This document shows, one piece after another, positions 1-9,682 of a DNA stretch of 64,000 nucleotides. The position numbers and the translations under genes are program-made. Location of the stretch: assembly GCF_003054045.1 (NCBI RefSeq), contig NZ_QBKH01000002.1:682001-746000 (forward strand), in the 5' to 3' direction. The DNA is from Sphingobacterium faecium. Its GTDB lineage: Bacteria > Bacteroidota > Bacteroidia > Sphingobacteriales > Sphingobacteriaceae. The notes beneath the pieces are model-generated. The model was not told the origin of the DNA, searched no databases, and saw only the letters and a list, made by a program, of their open reading frames with translations. Positions within the stretch are counted from its first letter, which is position 1; the number at the start of each line of letters is the position of its first letter.

Positions 1-60
1 ACTAATAGGTTGAGGTTGCTTCGCACATTCCTTGCTTTCAGTTTTTTCCAGCGTACTCAT
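1..60 (-). CDS. ilvB: Acetolactate synthase large subunit, N-terminal fragment (probable)
   Basis: Only the first 20 codons lie in the window. An ATG at 58-60 on the minus strand opens a frame without stops (begins MSTLEKTESK) that runs off the left edge. It follows ilvD by 61 bp in the same direction. In Bacteroidetes ilvE-ilvD is usually followed by ilvB (acetolactate synthase, thiamine-diphosphate dependent, first common step of valine and isoleucine synthesis). The call rests on gene order; 20 residues are too few to identify the protein by themselves. Confidence 0.55.
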   Translation of the reverse strand, partial: MSTLEKTESKECAKQPQPIS

Positions 61-121
61 TATTTTTAATTTATTCGATTTGTAATTCTTTTGTTTTTGT
101 TGATTATTCGGTCTTTTACTT

Positions 122-1822
122 TTATAGGTCTGTTACACAGCCATCTGAAGCGTCGGAAACGGTTTTTGCGTATTTGTAAAGCACTCCTTTTGTTACCTTT
201 AGTGCTGGTTGTTTCCATTGTGCACGTCGAGCTGCAATTGTTGCTTCATCTACTTTTAAGTTTAGGGTATTGTTGACCGAATCGATTTCGATGATATCAT
301 CATCTTCTACCAAACCAATCAAACCTCCTTTGTACGCTTCAGGGGTAATGTGTCCCACGACAAAACCATGCGTACCTCCAGAGAATCTTCCATCCGTGAT
401 CAATGCGACTGATTTTCCTAATCCTGCACCAATGATTGCCGAAGTAGGTTTTAACATTTCCGGCATTCCAGGAGCGCCAACCGGACCTTCGTTTTTAATA
501 ACCACTACATCTCCTTTTTTGACACGTCCTGAGGAGATACCTGCGATAAGATCTTGTTCTCCATCAAATACGCGAGCCGGTCCAACAAATTTCTCGCCCT
601 CTTTTCCTGAAATTTTAGCAACAGAACCTTTCTCTGCTAAATTACCATAAAGGATCTGTAAGTGACCATTTGCTTTAATTGGATCGTTCAATTTATGTAT
701 GATCTTCTGATCATAATCTATGACGGATTTCACATCTGCCAAGTTCTCCGCCAGCGTTTTACCTGTTACGGTCAAACAATCACCATGCAATAAGCCTTCG
801 TTCAATAAATACTTTAAAACAGCAGGGATACCACCATATTGATGTAAATCTTGCATTAAGTATTTTCCAGATGGTTTAAAATCTGCTAAAACGGGTGTCT
901 CATCCGACATGCGTTGAAAATCGTCTTGAGTGATATCTACTCCTATCGATTTACCAATTGCAATAAAGTGCAACACGGCATTGGTACTTCCTCCTAAGAT
1001 GATGATCGCACGAATGGCATTTTCAAATGCTTTACGGGTCATGATATCGGAAGGTTTGATATCTTTTTCTAATAAGATACGGATATATTTACCCGCTTCT
1101 AAACATTCATCTTTTTTATCTTGTGATACAGCAGGATTGGATGATGAATAAGGTAAACTCATTCCTAGTGCTTCGATGGCAGCAGCCATGGTATTAGCTG
1201 TGTACATCCCGCCACAAGCGCCTGCCCCAGGACAAGTGTTGCGGATCACACCATCGTAATCTTCATCTGAAATATTGCCACAAATTTTTTGACCTAAAGC
1301 CTCAAATGCGGAGACAATATTTAGATCTTCTCCTTTATAATGACCGGGTGCAATTGTTCCACCGTACACCATAATGGCAGGACGATCTAAACGACCCATA
1401 GCGATAACAGCCCCAGGCATGTTTTTATCACATCCTGGGATCGCAATCAATCCATCGTAATATTGTCCGCCACAGATAGTTTCAATGCTATCAGCGATAA
1501 CATCTCTACTGACTAAGGAGTAACGCATACCTGCTGTACCGTTGCTCATCCCATCACTGACACCAATGGTGCCGAACGTTAGACCTACTAAATCATTTGA
1601 CCAGACTCCTTTTTTAACAACTTGCGCTAAATCATTTAAATGCATATTGCAGGTATTACCATCGTAACCCATGCTTGCAATTCCTACTTGTGCTTTTTCC
1701 ATGTCCGCATCCGTCAGACCGATACCATAGAGCATCGCTTTTGCTGCAGGTTGTGTTTCGTCTTGTGTGAATGTACGGCTGTATTTATTCAATATTTGTT
1801 CCTTATCAGATGATGACTTCAT
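122..1822 (-). CDS. ilvD: Dihydroxy-acid dehydratase
   Basis: Cytoplasmic iron-sulfur enzyme that dehydrates 2,3-dihydroxy acids to 2-keto acids, the third common step of valine and isoleucine synthesis. The 566 residues match the usual IlvD length. The cluster and metal ligand motifs are present: CNMHLND near residue 58, GCDKNMPG near 130, and [18 protein letters not shown] near 195. The C-terminal half carries the [13 protein letters not shown] motif. The start ATG lies inside the end of ilvE (17 bp overlap), which suggests translational coupling within an ilvE-ilvD-ilvB operon read leftwards. Confidence 0.97.
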   Translation of the reverse strand: MKSSSDKEQILNKYSRTFTQDETQPAAKAMLYGIGLTDADMEKAQVGIASMGYDGNTCNMHLNDLAQVVKKGVWSNDLVGLTFGTIGVSDGMSNGTAGMRYSLVSRDVIADSIETICGGQYYDGLIAIPGCDKNMPGAVIAMGRLDRPAIMVYGGTIAPGHYKGEDLNIVSAFEALGQKICGNISDEDYDGVIRNTCPGAGACGGMYTANTMAAAIEALGMSLPYSSSNPAVSQDKKDECLEAGKYIRILLEKDIKPSDIMTRKAFENAIRAIIILGGSTNAVLHFIAIGKSIGVDITQDDFQRMSDETPVLADFKPSGKYLMQDLHQYGGIPAVLKYLLNEGLLHGDCLTVTGKTLAENLADVKSVIDYDQKIIHKLNDPIKANGHLQILYGNLAEKGSVAKISGKEGEKFVGPARVFDGEQDLIAGISSGRVKKGDVVVIKNEGPVGAPGMPEMLKPTSAIIGAGLGKSVALITDGRFSGGTHGFVVGHITPEAYKGGLIGLVEDDDIIEIDSVNNTLNLKVDEATIAARRAQWKQPALKVTKGVLYKYAKTVSDASDGCVTDL

Positions 1823-2696
1823 AGTTCTCGTTCTCTAATACTAAATTTTTATATCTTCTTTGGATAGAAGCACCTATTGTATGCTCCCAGTTTTCTTTAT
1901 ATATAATATGATCGACTTGTTTTATTCCTATGATCTCTGCTGCAGTTCCAGATAAAAAAGCTGAATCAGCTTCATGGATATCTTGAATAGTTAGTCTTTT
2001 CTCAATTAATTCAATTCCTAATTTTTTGCAAATAAGGATGACATTTTTTCGTGTTATCCCAGGGAAAATATTCTGGATAGGGGGAGTGTAGATTTTGAAA
2101 TCTTTTTCGATGAATAAGTTTTCACTTGAAGCTTGCGCTACAAAACCATCTTGATCTAATAATAAAGCCTCGTCATATCCATTTTTTATGGCTTTACTGC
2201 TCGCTAAAATGGAGTTGATGTACTGTCCTGATATTTTAGAGGAAATCGGAAATGCTTTTGAACTTGGTCGCTGAATATCCGATATCTCAACTTTTAATAA
2301 ATTTTGTCCTAAATAAGGTCCCCATTCCCATGCAGCCATCATGATCCGAGCTTCGGTAGATGATGTCAGATGCATATTAGATCCTGAAAATACCAATGGT
2401 CTAATATAGGCTGAACGTAAATTGTTAATAGCGAGTAATTCATAAGCGCGGTCAATCAACTCACGATTGTCCCATGAGTATGGAATGTTGATCGCTTCAC
2501 ATGATTTTTGTAAACGCTCGAAATGTTCAAGTGCTTTAAAAATACGAGGTCCATTATGGGTGTTATATGCCCGTAGACCTTCGAAAGCTCCATAGCCATA
2601 ATGCAGAGCTTGTGTATACAAGTCTAGACCTGTTGCAAAAGCTTTGACATATGATCCGTCTAAGTAAATTAATGTGTTCTCGTCGTAATACTTCAT
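1806..2696 (-). CDS. ilvE: Branched-chain amino acid aminotransferase (class IV)
   Basis: PLP-dependent cytosolic enzyme for the last step of leucine, isoleucine and valine synthesis and the first step of their breakdown. The 296-residue length is typical of bacterial class IV BCATs. The N-terminal [13 protein letters not shown] motif, the [11 protein letters not shown] segment that holds the probable Schiff-base lysine, and [21 protein letters not shown] are family hallmarks. It is the first gene of the leftward ilv operon and overlaps ilvD by 17 bp. The 1.1 kb upstream is non-coding and should hold its promoter, but I could not find a clear TAnnTTTG element. Confidence 0.96.
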   Translation of the reverse strand: MKYYDENTLIYLDGSYVKAFATGLDLYTQALHYGYGAFEGLRAYNTHNGPRIFKALEHFERLQKSCEAINIPYSWDNRELIDRAYELLAINNLRSAYIRPLVFSGSNMHLTSSTEARIMMAAWEWGPYLGQNLLKVEISDIQRPSSKAFPISSKISGQYINSILASSKAIKNGYDEALLLDQDGFVAQASSENLFIEKDFKIYTPPIQNIFPGITRKNVILICKKLGIELIEKRLTIQDIHEADSAFLSGTAAEIIGIKQVDHIIYKENWEHTIGASIQRRYKNLVLENENYEVII

Positions 2697-2929
2697 AGCC
2701 TATGATCTACCCCTTCTAGTAAAAATTAAAAAATAACTTGCTTTTGTTTCCCTTGGGTAAATGTAATTTTAGTCGTAAACTTTGGTGCTAAAATTATTTC
2801 TTTAAGTTACTTCGAATAAAAATAATTGGCAATAGGTATATCTAACTTTTTTGATTAAGTATATAATTTTGAATTATTCTTTTTTGCAAAATTTAATTTT
2901 ATTAATATCAATATTGTTGATATTTTAAG

Positions 2930-3140
2930 GTGCGTTAAGTAGACCGTATTTAAAATCGGTCTACTTGGTCAGAAAACTTTTTTTTTAATTTTTTTGTGAA
3001 ATTCTTCTTAAAAAATGATAAATGTAGTTTTTTTTATTTTTTATATACATTTTTTGTTATCGATTTTTAAACTGTTTTTGTTCGCATTAATAATGCTTTT
3101 TGTTATGCCATAATATATGGGATTGCTATTGTAAAAATAG
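2930..3140. other. AT-rich tract beside the DnaA-box-like array (possible DNA unwinding element)
   Basis: This stretch holds long runs of T and A, for example around 2973-2997 and 3031-3056, and is clearly more AT-rich than its already AT-rich surroundings. It directly adjoins the repeated 9-mers resembling DnaA boxes at 3215-3745. An unwinding element next to DnaA boxes is the usual layout of bacterial origins. This reading is inference only. The tract could equally be ordinary promoter-proximal DNA upstream of ilvE. Confidence 0.3.
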
Positions 3141-3214
3141 ATTGGAAATACTTGTATTCTAGTTGAAGTGTTTAATAAATCAATTGATGAGTGATTCTAT
3201 TTTTCTTGATTTAT

Positions 3215-3745
3215 AAACATGTTGTTAATATCTATTGAGAAAAGTGGAAAAGAGTGAAGGTGCTTCTATCATGATATCAATAGATATAGACATATTGTTG
3301 GAAACTGCTCAAAAAATGTGTAGAAGAGTAAACATTTATGATTTGAAGCAGACGGGTAAGAAATGATATATCGGGAAGATGAGTTTATTTACTAATTTAT
3401 AAACATAATGTGGATATCTACTTGAATAAGTGGATAAAGACTAAAGGTATTTTATCGATTCTATCGAAAGTTGTTGACATTTTGTAAGTAACGCTGTTAA
3501 GAAAGTATGAAAAAAATAGCAGATCATGCTGATTTCAGTGGATCAAGTAGTCTGGAGTAGGTCAATATTGGACATTATTGATCATTATAAAAATATTGTG
3601 GACATCTGTTGAGAAACGTGGATAAAGAGTAAACGTTATGGATTTTGTGACAGTTCAATCAAGTGGAAATATATCTTGAAGAAGAGTGTAATAGAGTTTT
3701 TGAACATAATGTGGATATCTACTTAGAAATAGTGGATAAAAAATA
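3215..3745. repeat. Degenerate repeat array of paired DnaA-box-like 9-mers; candidate oriC
   Basis: A unit of roughly 45-50 bp recurs with decay at about 3218, 3403, 3592 and 3703, with weaker copies near 3291, 3467 and 3660. Its core is two 9-mers with starts 20-21 bp apart: TGTGGATAT (3409-3417) with AGTGGATAA (3429-3437), TGTGGACAT (3597-3605) with CGTGGATAA (3617-3625), and TGTGGATAT (3710-3718) with AGTGGATAA (3731-3739). Read on the minus strand these are one or two mismatches from the DnaA box TTATCCACA. The larger period is about 185 bp at first, then about 110 bp. No ORF is supported here. The identification as an origin is an inference. Confidence 0.5.
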
Positions 3746-3778
3746 AAAGCCTCTTATTTTTTTAAATAAGAGGCTTTT
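3745..3778 (-). terminator. Terminator after atpC
   Basis: Perfect 15-bp inverted repeat, arms 3745-3759 and 3764-3778, with a TTTT loop and A/T-rich ends, just downstream of the atpC stop in the leftward direction. Confidence 0.85.
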
Positions 3779-3797
3779 GAGATCATCCATAGATGAT

Positions 3798-4046
3798 TTA
3801 TGCTTCAATAATTCCTTCTGCTAATATAGTAACGACATTATTTTTAGCTTCTACCACACCACCTTTGATGCTTAAAGTTTGCTCGTCTTTACCTTGCTGA
3901 ATAATTACTTTTCCGTCTTCCAAAGTAGAAATGATAGCAGCGTGATCTCTCAATATTTGAAAAGATCCTGATGTACCTGGAACAGTTACCGCAGTTGCAT
4001 CACCTTCAAATACTATTTTGTCCGGAGTGATTATAGATAATTTCAT
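3798..4046 (-). CDS. atpC: F1 ATP synthase epsilon subunit (short form)
   Basis: Central-stalk subunit of the F1Fo ATP synthase that couples rotation and restrains ATP hydrolysis. The 82 residues match the N-terminal beta-sandwich domain (MKLSIITPDKIVFEGDA, then SGSFQILRDHAAIISTLEDG). The C-terminal two-helix domain of about 50 residues found in E. coli epsilon is absent, as is common in Bacteroidetes. It follows atpD by 156 bp of repeat-containing spacer and ends at a strong terminator, so the two form an atpD-atpC unit. Confidence 0.95.
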   Translation of the reverse strand: MKLSIITPDKIVFEGDATAVTVPGTSGSFQILRDHAAIISTLEDGKVIIQQGKDEQTLSIKGGVVEAKNNVVTILAEGIIEA

Positions 4047-4049
4047 TTT

Positions 4050-4200
4050 ATATAATAGTATTTAGTAGTTCGTATTAAGTACTTAGACTTTTACACTGTA
4101 TTTAGTATGGAGTATTTAGACTTTTGCTATCGATCAGCATCTAAAACCTTCATCTTAAGTTTTCGAGATCTAAATACTAGCTACTAAATACTAACAACTA
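4050..4200. repeat. Intergenic inverted/direct repeat element between atpD and atpC
   Basis: The spacer is built from variants of TAGTATTTAGTAG. AGTACTTAGACTTTTAC (near 4079) and AGTATTTAGACTTTTGC (near 4111) are direct repeats. The end of the spacer (around 4172-4196, with TACTAGCTACTAAATACTAAC) is the inverse of the start (TAGTATTTAGTAG near 4057). It can fold into an imperfect hairpin within the atpDC transcript. I believe similar ATTTAGTAG-type elements are dispersed in related genomes, but could not verify this. Confidence 0.6.
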
Positions 4201-4202
4201 AC

Positions 4203-5723
<1,521 letters not shown>

Positions 5724-5772
5724 TTATTAATCAATTTTATAAAGGCAATATAAACCGCCTCTTTTTGGTCAG

Positions 5773-5804
5773 CAAAAATAAGCTTATTGTCGCTGAAAAA
5801 CAAA
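5773..5804 (-). promoter_or_regulatory. Bacteroidetes-type promoter for atpD-atpC
   Basis: On the minus strand TTTG (5801-5804) is followed after exactly 20 bp by TATTTTTG (5773-5780), matching the TTTG-N19-21-TAnnTTTG consensus known for Bacteroidetes sigma-ABfr. It would give a leader of about 60 nt before the atpD start at 5705. Confidence 0.65.
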
Positions 5805-6112
5805 TAGAAATTTCAATTAAATTCTTTTTTATTGAAATATGTCAATTTGTTATTCATTCTAATAATATATGTTCTCGAAAAAAGATAATTTCAGCCTAAT
5901 ATTACGGCTTTATCCATTTTAAAGACAATATTCATGTTTTTTTGTCCTCATTGGACAAACGATAAAAAATCCTGATTTTACTTCAAATATATAACGTGTT
6001 TGAATTAAATACAACTATGATGATTACATTTTTGTTGTATCATGATGCTGATTATTCGAAAACGTATTGAATTATTTATAATTAAATCCTATTTTTCCTC
6101 TGTATCACTAAT
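5805..6112. other. Non-coding spacer upstream of atpD
   Basis: About 300 bp of AT-rich sequence between the atpD promoter and the terminator of the next gene. I see no supported ORF, RNA or repeat in it. Confidence 0.5.
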
Positions 6113-6150
6113 AAAATAAGGGCAATTGCACATGCAATTGCCCTTATTTT
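6113..6150 (-). terminator. Terminator of the coiled-coil membrane protein gene
   Basis: Perfect 18-bp inverted repeat, arms 6113-6130 and 6133-6150, with a 2-base loop and flanking A/T runs, 18 bp past the stop of the gene at 6169. Confidence 0.85.
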
Positions 6151-6168
6151 AAATATATTAGAAAATGA

Positions 6169-6801
6169 TTACGATCTTTTGTTTAACTCATCTTGAAGTT
6201 GACGTTTTAATGCTTGTTCTTTTTCAAGTGCTTTTTTTCGAAATAAAGCAAGTTCTTCTTGTGCTTGATCTGCCGTTTTTTGATATTCATCAGTATTTAC
6301 TTTCGCTTTGCGATAAGAGAATAAAAAGGTTACTGTACTGATCAAGAGTACGGCAATGATTAGCCAAACGATACTACTATAAGCTGATTTTGTTGTATTG
6401 ATTCCTAAGAACGAGAAACTATCAGCTTTTTCTTGCTCTTGAGCCAATTGATCTTTTAATATTTGAACACTATCTTGTAATCCTTTAGTTGTCGATCCGT
6501 AATTTGAACTTGCAGATTTCAATGCGGTAATTTCTTTTTGAAGTTTGCTGACGGTATCTACTACATTTTTTCTGATGATCTCCAGATTTGTTTTGCGCAC
6601 CATCTTGAAATCATAATTATTTTTTGAAATGTAGTTCAAATGGTCAAACTGATTTGCAAGACTACCTTTACTCAAACCTTCAGGGCCAAATTTATTAGCA
6701 GTCGCTGCTGTTGGTTGAGCTACTGGAGCTTGTGCCGTTGCGAATTGCTGTTGAGCGCATAGAAGAGATACAGTTATAACTAGTGATTTTAAAATATGCA
6801 T
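6169..6801 (-). CDS. Exported coiled-coil protein with one membrane anchor, function unknown
   Basis: The 210 residues start with a probable signal peptide (MHILKSLVITVSLLCAQQQ, cut near ATAQA). Then come a helical region with coiled-coil spacing (about 80-125), a transmembrane segment (SSIVWLIIAVLLISTVTFLF, near 141-160), and a highly charged C-terminal helix ending KEQALKRQLQDELNKRS. The layout suggests a membrane protein with coiled-coil parts on both sides. From memory, short proteins of this architecture in Bacteroidetes are often labelled tRNA (guanine-N1)-methyltransferase; nothing in this sequence supports methyltransferase activity. A CAAAATTA sequence at 6829-6836 (TAATTTTG on the minus strand) may be its -7 element. 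Confidence 0.75.
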   Translation of the reverse strand: MHILKSLVITVSLLCAQQQFATAQAPVAQPTAATANKFGPEGLSKGSLANQFDHLNYISKNNYDFKMVRKTNLEIIRKNVVDTVSKLQKEITALKSASSNYGSTTKGLQDSVQILKDQLAQEQEKADSFSFLGINTTKSAYSSIVWLIIAVLLISTVTFLFSYRKAKVNTDEYQKTADQAQEELALFRKKALEKEQALKRQLQDELNKRS

Positions 6802-7054
6802 AGATGAATTAACGTTACAAATTTTTTACAAAATTAATGATTGCTTCTAATATATACTAAAAAGTTAAGATTTTAAGTTTAAATGTTTAAATATTTTTAT
6901 TAAATCTGTATTTCTGCAAGGTAAATAAAGAATATGCACCCGAGTTGTTCATGCGTTTATCCTATTATATTATTTTAAAAATAGCGCTTTTAGAAGAGTA
7001 CTTTTTTACATGTTGTTGATTCATTATTTTATCTAGAGATCAATCGTTTTTTAG

Positions 7055-8962
7055 TTAGAGACTGCTCGTAAATTTAAATTTGATACCCAATTGAAAATTG
7101 CTAATGGTCTTAAATATCTCTTTCAAAGTTGCTTTTTCAATTTTAGTTAGACTATCGATTCGAATATAATTATCGGGTTCAGATTTTGAGGTTAAAATCT
7201 CATTAGTTTGATTTTTTAATCTCAGGGCCATCATGTAATAGTATGATTGATATAATTCTTCGTATTGTGTCTGATTGAAGATCCCGAGCTTAACCAATTT
7301 TTTGAGCCTTTCGCCTGTATTTTCTTCATATATTCTATTTTTTAATGCATATACACGGACGAGATCCACAATTGGAGTCATCGCTTTTTTGATATTTAAA
7401 AATTCAGCAGTTCCAATGGTTTGTGTTTTTATAGCATTAAAAAATGTTAATGGTGGCTGATATTGCAAAGCATTCTTTGCGATGAAGGAGAAGAAGCGTT
7501 CATTCGGTTTTTGTAACTCTTCATTTAAGAATAATTTAAGTTCATCTATGATTTCTTGATCTCCATAGAGTCGCCTACAATCAAAGAACGTCGAAAATTT
7601 AATCGCATTCTCGGGAATGGTATCTTCTATCCAATTTTTATAATTATTTTTCCAATGAGATAAAGAATGTGTCCATTTAGGATTGCTTGCCATAAATTCA
7701 CCGGTACAGTACACAAATCCAATTTTATTTAAATAATCAGAGACTTTATTTGCAAAAGTTAAAAAATAACTTCTAACAAGTTCACGATGTTCATTCGCTT
7801 TATCTTCATATATAATGGCATTATCTTGATCGGTTTTGAGTGTTTGTTCTTTCCTGCCTTCACTTCCTGTTACCATAAAAACAAATTTTGCGGGAGGTTT
7901 TCCAATTTCTTGGATAACTTTTTCAATCACTTTGATTGAAATGGTATCGGCAATTGTCGTAATCACTTGGTTGGCTATTTCAGCATGGACACCGCGCTCT
8001 AGCAATTGGTTTATAATTTTAGGTACGTTATTCCACTTATCCTCTAATTCATCTATAGATTCGGCTAATTTTACGGATTGTATAAAGACTAATGGTGATT
8101 GACCTTGCTCGCTTAATAAGCGATTACGGCTTAAAAAACCAATATATTTTCCTTCTTTTTCAACTAAAAGATATTTGGTTTTTGTTCGAAACATCATGAG
8201 TACGGCTTCATATAGAAAAGCTTGATGAGATATGCTTACAATCGGATTATCCATTACTGATCCGATCGGCTGTGTAGCTTCTATTTGTTTACCTAAGACA
8301 TTGTCCCGTAGTGTTATATCTGTTGCGTATCCGATGATTTCTTCCTTTTCGGTTATGAAGATGCAGCTAATTTTATGTCTTGACATTTTTTGTGCTGCTT
8401 CGAAAATAGGGGTGTGGTAGGGAATGGATATAATATCTTTATAGATGATATTATCGATCTTTCGAGAATAGAGCTGATCTGCTGCGTAATAACTTTCTTC
8501 AAATGGTGCTGGCGATTTTACGAAATGCGAAAAATCTTCTTCTAGCATTTTGCGTCCAAATGAATTTGTAAAGAAATGAAAAAAATCTTCATTGACATGG
8601 CACAGTTCAATGAAATCTTTACGGGGCAATCGGTATATGGTTGTTCCCTTTTTGACCATGACGGATTTTAATGCCTTTTTACGGTTTAGCAGAATAGATA
8701 TTCCTCCAAAGCAATAAGGATGATGATGGATCTCAATAGAATGTTTATTCTCACCTGTATCTAAAAAGAAAGTTTCGTACCCACCTTTATAAATGAGATC
8801 TATACCCTCTATGTCAGTCACATTTTGCCGGTAAATCAGTTCTTCTTTTTTAAATGTAAATTTCGTCATCAGGTCCACTAAACTTTTTTGCACGGAATCG
8901 GGCAATAGCTGAAAAGGTTGAGTTGTTTTTAATAATGATAAAATAACCTCAGAATTATTCAT
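7055..8962 (-). CDS. CNBD-CBS-DUF294 nucleotidyltransferase-like signalling protein
   Basis: Predicted cytoplasmic signalling protein of about 635 residues with four parts: a cyclic-nucleotide-binding-like domain (about 20-130), a pair of CBS domains (about 165-285), a DUF294 nucleotidyltransferase-like domain with FMVTGSEGRKEQTLKTDQDN (about 355-375), and a DUF294 C-terminal helical domain. The GSxGRxEQxxxxDQDN motif resembles that of GlnD-like uridylyltransferases; the true substrate is unknown. I place the start at the ATG at 8960-8962 (MNNSEVILSLL), because the longer reading adds 19 unconserved residues that overlap the exonuclease. It follows the exonuclease gene by 10 bp, and this pairing recurs in many bacteria. 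Confidence 0.88.
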   Translation of the reverse strand: MNNSEVILSLLKTTQPFQLLPDSVQKSLVDLMTKFTFKKEELIYRQNVTDIEGIDLIYKGGYETFFLDTGENKHSIEIHHHPYCFGGISILLNRKKALKSVMVKKGTTIYRLPRKDFIELCHVNEDFFHFFTNSFGRKMLEEDFSHFVKSPAPFEESYYAADQLYSRKIDNIIYKDIISIPYHTPIFEAAQKMSRHKISCIFITEKEEIIGYATDITLRDNVLGKQIEATQPIGSVMDNPIVSISHQAFLYEAVLMMFRTKTKYLLVEKEGKYIGFLSRNRLLSEQGQSPLVFIQSVKLAESIDELEDKWNNVPKIINQLLERGVHAEIANQVITTIADTISIKVIEKVIQEIGKPPAKFVFMVTGSEGRKEQTLKTDQDNAIIYEDKANEHRELVRSYFLTFANKVSDYLNKIGFVYCTGEFMASNPKWTHSLSHWKNNYKNWIEDTIPENAIKFSTFFDCRRLYGDQEIIDELKLFLNEELQKPNERFFSFIAKNALQYQPPLTFFNAIKTQTIGTAEFLNIKKAMTPIVDLVRVYALKNRIYEENTGERLKKLVKLGIFNQTQYEELYQSYYYMMALRLKNQTNEILTSKSEPDNYIRIDSLTKIEKATLKEIFKTISNFQLGIKFKFTSSL

Positions 8963-8972
8963 ATAAGTGGAT

Positions 8973-9599
8973 TTAGGGTTGAAATATAGGTAGAAATTGA
9001 GCTTGTTGGTTTTCAACATCTGCTATTGAAAGTTCATTTCTGCGTATCATTTCAAAATAACATTTTGCAGTTATTTCGGCATCTTTTTCAGCATGATGCA
9101 TATTGTCTGGCAATGTTGTAAACAACGTTTCATGTAACAGCGACAGATTCATATATACCATATTGGGATTTCGTACATATTTTTTGCTATGCCATAAGGT
9201 ACAAAAATAGCGAAATTGCTGAAATGGGACAGGAAGTTTTACCCTAACAAATTCAGCGCACAATACTTGTAAATCAAATGATAAGAAATGGCCAACAATT
9301 AAAGGATTGTATTTTTTTAAATCATGCGCTAATTTTCGAAGTACGTTTTTTTTGTTGTCGCCATGCTCTCTCAAAAAATGTGGTGTTAGACCGTGAATTT
9401 TTTCTGATTCTCGACTTATAGGGATCAGTGGTTCATAGATGTATTTGTTTGTCCGTTTGATTTCGTTAACCTCCGTATCAAATATGATCCATGCTAATTG
9501 CAGTACATGAGGCCAATTTTGAATATCACTGTATTTTTTATTCCATTTCTTTGGAAGATCGGAGGTTTCTGTATCCAGAAATAATATATACTTTTTCAA
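8973..9599 (-). CDS. DnaQ-family 3'-5' exonuclease
   Basis: A 208-residue DEDDh exonuclease of the DNA polymerase III epsilon type. The metal-binding motifs are visible: Exo I FLDTETSD (Asp9, Glu11), Exo II HFLSFDLQVL, and Exo III HHAEKDAEIT with the conserved His and Asp. No polymerase-binding tail is evident, so it is a stand-alone nuclease for DNA or RNA ends rather than the replicase proofreading subunit. It is the first gene of a two-gene leftward operon with the CNBD-CBS protein, so it may be controlled by, or act with, that signalling protein. Confidence 0.88.
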   Translation of the reverse strand: MKKYILFLDTETSDLPKKWNKKYSDIQNWPHVLQLAWIIFDTEVNEIKRTNKYIYEPLIPISRESEKIHGLTPHFLREHGDNKKNVLRKLAHDLKKYNPLIVGHFLSFDLQVLCAEFVRVKLPVPFQQFRYFCTLWHSKKYVRNPNMVYMNLSLLHETLFTTLPDNMHHAEKDAEITAKCYFEMIRRNELSIADVENQQAQFLPIFQP

Positions 9600-9682
9600 A
9601 AAGAGTGTTTCTATGCTATTTGTGATTAAAAATAAGTAAATTATCGATCATACGGATAGCCAAATGATAAAAAAAAGATTGA

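Noticed and set aside
270..650. 126-codon plus-strand frame inside ilvD
   Set aside because: Antisense shadow of a fully conserved ilvD reading frame.
3215..3745. CRISPR array or phage-like repeats
   Set aside because: Spacing is irregular, the units are degenerate, and there are no cas genes or spacers of constant length. The DnaA-box-like reading fits better.
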